This document shows positions 1 through 4,810 of a stretch of DNA of 5,682 bases, piece by piece. The stretch lies in NCBI GenBank assembly GCA_028292145.1, contig JAQGMX010000410.1, positions 1-5,682 on the forward strand. The letters run 5' to 3'. This DNA is from Variovorax sp. (lineage in GTDB: Bacteria > Pseudomonadota > Gammaproteobacteria > Burkholderiales > Burkholderiaceae_C). The position numbers and the translations under genes are program-made. A model generated the notes under the pieces. The model did not search any database. It was not told the DNA's origin and saw nothing but the letters and a program-made list of their open reading frames with translations. How positions within the stretch are numbered: the stretch's first letter is position 1; each line of letters begins with the position of its first letter.

Positions 1-950
1 TGCTGTTCTCTGCGACGTTCTCTTCGGAAATCAAGCGTCTGGCCGGCAGCTACCTGCAGGATCCGGTCACGATCGAAGTCGCGCGGCCGAATGAAACTGC
101 GTCGACCGTCGAGCAGCATTTCTACAGCATCAGCGACGACGACAAGCGCCGCGCGCTCAAGCAGATCATTGTCCAGCGCGGTATCACGCAAGCCTTTGTC
201 TTCGTCAACAGCAAGCTCGGCTGCGCACGTCTGGCCCGTTCGCTCGAACGCGAAGGCCTCAAGACCACCGCGCTGCATGGTGACAAGAGCCAGGACGAAC
301 GTTTGAAGGCGTTGGCTGCGTTCAAGGCCGGCGAAGTCGATTTGCTGGTCTGCACCGACGTCGCCGCCCGTGGGCTCGACATCAAGGACGTGCCGGCGGT
401 TTTCAATTTCGACATCCCGTTCAACGCCGAAGACTACGTCCACCGAATCGGTCGCACGGGCCGTGCCGGCGCGTCGGGCCTGGCGGTGAGTTTCGCGAGC
501 GGCGGCAACGATGCGCGCCTGGTTGCCGAAATCGAGAAGCTGATCAAGAAGCCGATCGAGCTCGAAGCGATCGAGTTCGAGGAAGACCGCCCGCGCGGTC
601 GAATCAACGACGGTCGCCGTCATTGGCGCGAAGAAGGCGAGTCTGATCCCGGCGATGCCCGCGAAGTGCTCGACGCAGTCGCGACGCCTTTCGAGGCGCG
701 TTCGCAACGCGATCCTCGTGAGCAGCGGGTATCGAGCTTCGGTAACTCGGCACCGCGCAGCAACGTCCGGCCACAACGCACGGCCGTGTCGCGCGATCCG
801 TTTTTCGAGAAGCCTTATGAGACGCCCGAACGCGAAGCAGAGCCCGCCTGGGAAGCTTCTGCCAAGGCAGCGCCCGCGCGCGGCATATCGAGCAACATCA
901 AGTCGAAGCGCAAGGTCGCGGCGCTGTTCAAGGCGCACGAGCCGAGCTGA
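1..950 (+). CDS. rhlE: RhlE-type DEAD-box RNA helicase, C-terminal part (5' end outside window)
   Basis: ATP-dependent RNA helicase of superfamily 2, a cytoplasmic protein of the kind used in RNA remodelling, ribosome maturation or decay. The reading frame is open from the left edge (first whole codon at base 3) to TGA at 948-950, giving 315 codons. It opens inside motif III (LFSAT, residues 1-5 of the fragment) and then contains the whole helicase C-terminal domain: motif IV-like AFVFVNS (64-70), TALHGDKSQDER (89-100), motif V TDVAARGLDI (118-127, bases 354-383) and motif VI HRIGRTGRAG (147-156, bases 441-470). After about residue 190 comes a charged, Arg/Glu-rich, low-complexity tail of some 125 residues ending in a basic patch, as in RhlE proteins of Burkholderiales. 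Motifs Q, I and II (DEAD) lie upstream of the window. The family is certain; the choice of RhlE over other DEAD-box paralogues is by resemblance only. Confidence 0.93.
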   Translation, partial: LFSATFSSEIKRLAGSYLQDPVTIEVARPNETASTVEQHFYSISDDDKRRALKQIIVQRGITQAFVFVNSKLGCARLARSLEREGLKTTALHGDKSQDERLKALAAFKAGEVDLLVCTDVAARGLDIKDVPAVFNFDIPFNAEDYVHRIGRTGRAGASGLAVSFASGGNDARLVAEIEKLIKKPIELEAIEFEEDRPRGRINDGRRHWREEGESDPGDAREVLDAVATPFEARSQRDPREQRVSSFGNSAPRSNVRPQRTAVSRDPFFEKPYETPEREAEPAWEASAKAAPARGISSNIKSKRKVAALFKAHEPS

Positions 951-970
951 CTTTCGGCTGCTCGGACTCG
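938..970. terminator. possible bidirectional hairpin between convergent genes
   Basis: Bases 938-947 (CGAGCCGAGC) pair with 960-970 (GCTCGG-A-CTCG) as a 10-bp stem with one bulged A and a 12-base loop. A competing stem is AGCCGA 940-945 with TCGGCT 954-959. The hairpin spans the helicase stop codon and lies just past the end of the minus-strand small frame at 977, where a shared terminator would be expected. No T-run follows on either strand, so it is at best a weak or Rho-assisted terminator. Confidence 0.3.
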
Positions 971-976
971 AAGCGC

Positions 977-1123
977 TTAGGCTCGAACGCCCAGCACCGA
1001 CAGCACGATCGCTGCCAGCGTCAGTGCGACCGGAACCCTGTGCATTGCGAGCACATGGACCCGTGTCATCGAGTGCTGCGAGAACAGCATGAGGTTCTTT
1101 TCCGAGTGAAGCGACGTAGACAT
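977..1123 (-). CDS. small single-span membrane protein candidate, 48 aa
   Basis: An uncatalogued-looking small frame: ATG at 1123-1121, TAA at 979-977, 48 residues. The sequence starts MSTSLHSEKNLMLFSQ, then has a basic/His-containing stretch (TRVHVLAMHR, residues 20-29) and a C-terminal hydrophobic segment, residues 30-46 (VPVALTLAAIVLSVLGV), ending RA. The length and hydrophobicity fit one membrane helix with the positive charges just before it, which predicts a cytoplasmic N-terminus. The start is supported by AGGAG at 1134-1130, six bases from the ATG, the best Shine-Dalgarno on the minus strand of this window. It converges on the helicase gene and is separate from the sulfur operon, whose last gene ends at 1259. 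I do not recognise a family and assign no function. It could be a chance frame, but the ribosome binding site plus coherent hydrophobic segment argue against that. Confidence 0.55.
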   Translation of the reverse strand: MSTSLHSEKNLMLFSQHSMTRVHVLAMHRVPVALTLAAIVLSVLGVRA

Positions 1124-1129
1124 GAAAGA

Positions 1130-1134
1130 CTCCT
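1130..1134 (-). promoter_or_regulatory. ribosome binding site of the 48-aa frame
   Basis: The minus strand reads AGGAG followed by TCTTTC and then ATG at 1123, an ideal core and a six-base spacer. This site is the main reason for choosing this start. Confidence 0.6.
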
Positions 1135-1229
1135 AGTGGGTTTTGCAGGCTATGTGTCTGCATACCTCCAAGATAGTCCTCTTGTGGTGACTCAACGCTG
1201 ACGAACGAAAGACATGGTGTTTCCGTTTG

Positions 1230-1250
1230 CGAAACAAAGTCGCGGTTTCG
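1230..1250 (-). terminator. weak hairpin downstream of the rhodanese operon
   Basis: CGAAAC (1230-1235) and GTTTCG (1245-1250) form a 6-bp stem with a 9-base loop, starting 9 bases beyond the rhodanese stop on the minus strand. The stem is short and only half GC, and no T-tract follows, so termination here is a guess from position. Confidence 0.22.
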
Positions 1251-1258
1251 TCTTCTCT

Positions 1259-2860
1259 TCAGATCACCCTGAAATGATGCGTCCCATCACGACCGAGTTG
1301 CTCGACCAGGCCGAACTCCCAGTCCAGATAGGCCTGCATGGCTTCTGGCGACGCATCGGTCCCTTCGTAGGGGCGTCGGTAGCGATCCGTACGCGGTACG
1401 GCCAGGCGCTGCTCTCCTGACTCCGACGGGAAGCCGGCCGCAAACCATGCGGTATTGCCGCCGGCAAGCACATAAACCTCCGCATCGCTGCCGCGTGCGT
1501 CCAGCAGCGCACGCAGATCGCGCGCAGCGAACCGTGCGAGCAGGCTGCTGCCGCACGTCAAAACATACCGCGGCACCAAAGGGATGTCCTCAAGCGCCTG
1601 CTGCAGTTGCGCGCGGATCGCGAACCATGCACCGGGAATGTGCCGCTTCACATGGTTGGCACTCGTCGTGACGTCAAGCACGGCGACAGGCGTCAGCGAT
1701 TCTCTGAGCCACGCGTTCAACTCGGCCGGCGTGACTTCCACGGCATCCGGCGCTGTCGCATGCACGGAGGGTGAGGCGCCGTGCACGCGGAACGCCGATT
1801 GCGGCGGCATCTCGACGACATGGGCGTCCCAGCCCATCTGGGCGAGCCAGGACGCACTCATTGCGGCGCGCACGCAGTCGTCGTCGACCAGCACGATGCG
1901 TGCGCCGCGCACCGGCACGTGGTGATCGGTTTCCTGGACCAGCTGACCACCTGGCGCGCTTGCAAAGCCTTCGATGTGGCCGGCTTCATATTCTTCGGGC
2001 GTGCGCACGTCGAATCGGTAGACGGTGCGTCCGGGCAACTCCAGAGCCGGCAGGACGTCGAGCGCGATCCATCGAACGCCGGCCCGCCCGGCCACGCGTC
2101 GGGCGTCGGCCTGCGCAGTGGCGCGTTGTGCATCGTTCGGTTGTGTCGCCCGGCGCGCTGCGCCGTGGTCGAGCTTCTGCCCCGCCAGTTTCCAGCCGAT
2201 GGTGCCGTTGCGCAGTGCCGCGACCGGGTTGGGCAGGCCGGCATTCACCAGCGATTGCGTGCCGATGATGCTGCGCGTGCGGCCCGCGCAATTGACGACG
2301 ATCTGCGTCTTCGGGTCCGGCGCGAGCGCGCGGGCGCGCAGCACCAGTTCGGCGCCGGGCACGCTGGTTGCACCCGGGATGCTCATGGTCTGGTATTCGT
2401 CGAAGCGGCGCGCGTCCAGCACCACCACGTCGGCGCGCGCATCGATCAGCGCCTTGACTTCCTGCGCCGACAGCGAGGGCGTGTGGCGCTCGTGCTCGAC
2501 CAGTTCGCCGAACGACTTGCTCGGTACGTTGACGTCGCGGAACAGCTCGCCGCCCGCAGCGCGCCAGCCTTCGAGGCCGCCGGCGAGCAGACGGACCTGG
2601 GTGTAGCCGAGCGCGGTCAGGCGCTCCGCCGCCAGCGGAGCGAGATCAGTGCCTGCATGTTCGCCGTAGACGACGATGAGCGTGTCGCGGCGCGGAATGC
2701 GGCGCCAGGCGTCGAGCTCGATGCGCGACAACGGCAGGTTGGCCGCCCACAGCGGATGCTCCTGTGCAAACGGATCTTCTTCTCGCACGTCGAGCAGCGC
2801 GATCTCGGTACGGTCGATGAGGTGCCGGCGTACGTCGGCAAAGTCGATGGTTGCGGTCAT
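1259..2860 (-). CDS. four-domain rhodanese (sulfurtransferase) protein, 533 aa
   Basis: Rhodanese-fold protein, expected to move sulfane sulfur from persulfide or thiosulfate donors to an acceptor in the cytoplasm; no signal peptide is visible. Four domains follow one another: about 1-110, 125-230, 260-352 and 372-480. Each has the family's D-R/V-x-E-x-x-x-x-H-I-P-G-A-like entry (for example DARRFDEYQTMSIPGA in domain 2, DVRTPEEYEAGHIEG in domain 3). The active-site loops differ. Domain 2 has a full CAGRTRS loop with Cys191 (bases 2288-2290). Domain 4 has CGSSLLA with Cys436. Domain 1 has Gly66 where Cys is expected (VVYGEHAG). Domain 3 reads VLVDDDCVRA, with its only Cys displaced three residues. 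A C-terminal tail (about 490-533, RYRRPYEG and AYLDWEFGLVEQL) follows. ATG at 2860 overlaps the stop of the thiol dioxygenase gene (ATGA) and has no Shine-Dalgarno, so translation is probably coupled. The family is sure; the sulfur donor and acceptor are unknown. Confidence 0.9.
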   Translation of the reverse strand: MTATIDFADVRRHLIDRTEIALLDVREEDPFAQEHPLWAANLPLSRIELDAWRRIPRRDTLIVVYGEHAGTDLAPLAAERLTALGYTQVRLLAGGLEGWRAAGGELFRDVNVPSKSFGELVEHERHTPSLSAQEVKALIDARADVVVLDARRFDEYQTMSIPGATSVPGAELVLRARALAPDPKTQIVVNCAGRTRSIIGTQSLVNAGLPNPVAALRNGTIGWKLAGQKLDHGAARRATQPNDAQRATAQADARRVAGRAGVRWIALDVLPALELPGRTVYRFDVRTPEEYEAGHIEGFASAPGGQLVQETDHHVPVRGARIVLVDDDCVRAAMSASWLAQMGWDAHVVEMPPQSAFRVHGASPSVHATAPDAVEVTPAELNAWLRESLTPVAVLDVTTSANHVKRHIPGAWFAIRAQLQQALEDIPLVPRYVLTCGSSLLARFAARDLRALLDARGSDAEVYVLAGGNTAWFAAGFPSESGEQRLAVPRTDRYRRPYEGTDASPEAMQAYLDWEFGLVEQLGRDGTHHFRVI

Positions 2861-3438
2861 GGGAGTGTGCGTGGGGCGGTGTAGCCGGAGATGAAGGACT
2901 TGCGCCCGCCCTCTGCAGGGTAGGTGTGGCGCCGCACGGTGCCGATGTCGGCGCCGTAGACGTGGATGCTGATCGACACACGGTCGGTGTAAGCGTTGTG
3001 CACGCGGTGCACGTCGCCGATGCGCGGTGATACGGCCTCGACCTGGCCGGGATCGAGCCGCAGCGCTTCGCCGTCGGGTACTGCACGGCCATCGTCCTGT
3101 AGCCGCCAGGGCTGGCTGAATTCGGAGCCGCGCAGCATGCCGATCAGGCCCCAGACCGTGTGGTTGTGGACCGGCGTGGCCTGCCCCGGACCCCAGACGA
3201 AGCTCACGACCGAGAAGCGGGCGTCGGCGTCGACGTGCAGCAGGAACTGCTGGTAGCGATCGGGGTCGGGCTGCGCGAAGGCGTCGGGCAGCCAGTCGTC
3301 GCGTGCGACGAGGGTGCGAAGCAATGCCGCGCCTTCGTCGAGGATGCGCGGTTCGTCGGGCTGCGTGTCAAGCAGGCGTCCGAAAGCGTCGACGAAATCG
3401 CGGAGCGGCGGGGTGGCGTGATGAGCGGTCGAGGTCAT
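2857..3438 (-). CDS. cupin thiol dioxygenase (cysteine / 3-mercaptopropionate dioxygenase family)
   Basis: Non-haem Fe(II) dioxygenase that adds O2 to a small thiol to give its sulfinate; 193 residues, normal for the bacterial family. Visible signature: GPGQATPVHNHTVWG (83-97) with iron ligands His91 and His93, and the third ligand His144 in GDVHRVHN. The Ser-His-Tyr triad is SIHVY (Ser157, His159, Tyr161). At the place of the substrate-binding Arg60 of mammalian cysteine dioxygenase the protein reads YQQFL (Gln64), and it contains no cysteine at all, so the Cys-Tyr crosslink cannot form. Both traits are known for the Gln-type 3-mercaptopropionate dioxygenases, so I favour that substrate over cysteine. 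The start ATG at 3438 overlaps the upstream stop as ATGA; an in-frame upstream extension to 3519 would run into the acyl-CoA-dehydrogenase-like gene and carries no family residues. Its own stop again overlaps the rhodanese start. Substrate preference is inference. Confidence 0.9.
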   Translation of the reverse strand: MTSTAHHATPPLRDFVDAFGRLLDTQPDEPRILDEGAALLRTLVARDDWLPDAFAQPDPDRYQQFLLHVDADARFSVVSFVWGPGQATPVHNHTVWGLIGMLRGSEFSQPWRLQDDGRAVPDGEALRLDPGQVEAVSPRIGDVHRVHNAYTDRVSISIHVYGADIGTVRRHTYPAEGGRKSFISGYTAPRTLP

Positions 3439-4661
3439 GCGAAAGAGTGTGCACCCAAGGCTGCCTTGCCGGCGGCCACCAGCACGGCATCGTCCTGCGG
3501 CGTGTGGATGCGTCCGCACAGCACGTCGCGGTAGTGGCGCTCCAGCGGATTGCCGCGGCTGAGTCCGTGGTTGCCGCTCAGCTTCAGCGCCGCCTCGACG
3601 ACGCGGATGGCATTCGCCGTGACCGTGTGCTTGAGCAGCCCGCTGTCCGTCGCGCTGGGGGTGCGGCCTGCGTCGATCTCCGTCGTCGCGTGATTCAGGA
3701 GCACTTCGTTAACGCGCAGCAGCGCCGCGATTTCGCCGACCTGCTCCTGCACGCGCGCAAGGGTGGACAGCGGCGCGCCAAGGCTGGCCGGTGCGCGCGC
3801 ATGCAGGAACGTCAGCAGCCAGTGCTGCGCGGCGCGAGCGACGGCGTCGTACAGCGTGCCGAGCAGCACCACCATCCAGGCCTGCTGATCGGCATAGGCT
3901 GCGCCGTGCGCGGCGTTGCCTGCCGATGCGGCCCAGGCGGCGGGAGGGCGCAGGTCGACGCCGTATTCGAGCGGGATCGTCACGTTGTCGAAGATCACTT
4001 CGTGGCTGCCCGATGCCCGCATCCCCAGGTGGTTCCAGCTCGCGATCACGCGCAGACCGGGCGCGTGACGAGGCACCAGAAAGATGCCGACCCTCGGCTC
4101 CGGCTCGTCCGTGCGACCCCAGACCGAAAGCCAGCTCAGCCCTTCGATGCCGGTGGTGTAGAGCTTGTGGCCGTCGATGCGCCAGCCGTCGGCGGTGCGG
4201 CGCCCGACCGTGCCGGGTAGACCGCCGCGCGCGGGCGAACCGAGCTCGGGTTCGACCCGCAGCGAATTGACGAGCGCGCCGTTTTGCGCGCCGTCGCGCA
4301 GCACGCGCTCCCGCAGATGCGCGGGCCACCGGTTGTCCGCACGCGAGATGGCGCGGTGCTGCAGGTAGGTCATTGTGAGGATCAGCGCCGTCGCCGGTTC
4401 GCCGCGTGCGACGGCACCGATCGCGCGGCGCGCGGTGCCGAGGGTGGCGCCGCTGCCGCCCAGGGCTGTTGGCGCGAGCAAACCGATGAGGCCGTGGCGC
4501 TGCAAGGTCGCGAAGTTGTCGTGCGGGAAGACGCCGTCGCGGTCGTGGTCGGCGGCCGTGGCGGCGAACTGCGCGGTGAGCTCGGCGAGCAGCGTGTCGG
4601 AGAAGAGGGACTCGCGTGCAGGAAATTGCAGCGGCGTACGGAGCAGGGCGGTGGAAGACAT
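3435..4661 (-). CDS. acyl-CoA-dehydrogenase-fold flavoprotein, probable monooxygenase or desulfinase, 408 aa
   Basis: Member of the acyl-CoA dehydrogenase superfamily at its usual length. Helical N-domain (about 20-125) with GLIGLLAPTALGGSGA (57-72); middle beta domain with the flavin-contacting stretch around 130-171 (NSLRVEPELGSP; GWRIDGHKLYTTG at 159-171) and WNHLGMRASGSHEVIFDNV (209-227); C-terminal helical domain ending NPLERHYRDV (371-380) and PQDDAVLVAAGKAALG. Where true dehydrogenases place the catalytic Glu (the YEGT region after the RxYRD motif), this protein reads RIHTPQDD (384-391), with no Glu. The GHKLYTTG loop resembles flavin monooxygenases of the DszC/SfnC type. Two readings remain open: a flavin-dependent monooxygenase on an organosulfur compound, or a desulfinase like the 3-sulfinopropionyl-CoA enzyme of Advenella, also of this fold. 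It is the first gene of the operon; ATG 4661 was chosen because sequence upstream (GTG at 4799) is basic, non-family and fills the divergent promoter region. No clear Shine-Dalgarno is visible. Confidence 0.85.
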   Translation of the reverse strand: MSSTALLRTPLQFPARESLFSDTLLAELTAQFAATAADHDRDGVFPHDNFATLQRHGLIGLLAPTALGGSGATLGTARRAIGAVARGEPATALILTMTYLQHRAISRADNRWPAHLRERVLRDGAQNGALVNSLRVEPELGSPARGGLPGTVGRRTADGWRIDGHKLYTTGIEGLSWLSVWGRTDEPEPRVGIFLVPRHAPGLRVIASWNHLGMRASGSHEVIFDNVTIPLEYGVDLRPPAAWAASAGNAAHGAAYADQQAWMVVLLGTLYDAVARAAQHWLLTFLHARAPASLGAPLSTLARVQEQVGEIAALLRVNEVLLNHATTEIDAGRTPSATDSGLLKHTVTANAIRVVEAALKLSGNHGLSRGNPLERHYRDVLCGRIHTPQDDAVLVAAGKAALGAHSFA

Positions 4662-4701
4662 GCGGCTGAAGGTAACTACGCGCGAGGCGATGGCGAAAGA
4701 A

Positions 4702-4732
4702 GTTTTTCGTCTATCGACGCGCGTTTTTCGAC
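4702..4732. repeat. direct repeat GTTTTTCGwC, two copies 21 bases apart
   Basis: Copy 1 is GTTTTTCGTC at 4702-4711 and copy 2 is GTTTTTCGAC at 4723-4732. Nine of ten bases are identical and the start-to-start distance is 21, two helical turns, so both lie on the same face of DNA. This is the geometry of tandem regulator half-sites. No regulator gene is in view to pair it with. Confidence 0.5.
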
Positions 4733-4733
4733 C

Positions 4734-4762
4734 TTGGGAAATGCGGGGCCTGCTTGTACGGT
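4734..4762 (+). promoter_or_regulatory. candidate sigma-70 promoter for the LLM monooxygenase gene
   Basis: TTGGGA (4734-4739) as -35 (4 of 6 consensus bases), a 17-base spacer, and TACGGT (4757-4762) as -10 (3 of 6). Transcription would start near 4769, leaving a leader of about 40 bases before ATG 4811. The -10 match is poor, so activation by a bound regulator at the adjacent repeats would fit. Confidence 0.3.
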
Positions 4763-4799
4763 CGCTTCCCTGCACCCGTCCCGTTGAACCCACTTTCAC

Positions 4800-4804
4800 A
4801 GGAG
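4800..4804 (+). promoter_or_regulatory. ribosome binding site of the LLM monooxygenase gene
   Basis: AGGAG followed by the six-base spacer CTCACC and ATG at 4811. This is a near-ideal site and fixes the start of the gene. Confidence 0.8.
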
Positions 4805-4810
4805 CTCACC

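Larger units (their letters stand above)
1124..1258. other. intergenic leader/tail region with weak inverted repeats
   Basis: This 135-base gap, more AT-rich than its surroundings, should contain both the end of the rhodanese operon transcript and the promoter of the 48-aa frame, both on the minus strand. I see an interrupted palindrome TGCAG-N9-CTGCA (1144-1148/1158-1162) in the leader of the small frame. On the minus strand the best -10-like hexamer is TATCTT (about 1174-1169) and the best -35-like one is TTGAGT, but they are only 14 bases apart, so no promoter is called. No tRNA or other RNA gene is apparent. Confidence 0.4.
4662..4810. promoter_or_regulatory. divergent control region of the sulfur operon and the LLM monooxygenase gene
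   Basis: These 149 bases separate two outward-facing genes and must carry at least one promoter each way. They hold a direct repeat (4702-4732), an interrupted palindrome CGAAA-N6-TTTCG (4694-4698/4705-4709) overlapping its first copy, and a candidate forward promoter (4734-4762). I could not find a convincing sigma-70 promoter for the minus-strand operon. The region is visibly richer in A/T runs than the flanking genes. Confidence 0.6.

Noticed and set aside
1159..1171. GGAGG followed by ATG on the minus strand, an alternative start upstream of the 48-aa frame
   Set aside because: Only about one base separates GGAGG from the ATG, too close for initiation, and that frame runs antisense through the helicase tail.
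1214..1420. 68-codon plus-strand frame starting in the intergenic gap
   Set aside because: Most of it is antisense to the conserved C-terminal tail of the rhodanese protein and its start has no Shine-Dalgarno.
1781..2884. 367-codon plus-strand open frame opposite the rhodanese gene
   Set aside because: Antisense shadow of a GC-rich gene; no family motifs, composition dominated by Arg/Ala/Gly, while the minus strand encodes clear rhodanese domains.
3303..4220. 305-codon plus-strand open frame opposite the ACAD-like gene
   Set aside because: Shadow frame: repetitive Arg/Ala-rich translation without recognisable domain, fully overlapped by a well-supported gene.
4734..4751. GG-N10-GC spacing suggestive of a sigma-54 promoter before the LLM gene
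   Set aside because: Only the GG and GC pairs and one flanking T match; the rest of the TGGCAC-N5-TTGC consensus is absent, and the pattern is expected by chance in GC-rich DNA.
4662..4799. 46-residue N-terminal extension of the ACAD-like protein from a GTG at 4799
   Set aside because: Very basic, no resemblance to the family, and it would occupy the whole divergent promoter region; ATG 4661 gives the normal family length.
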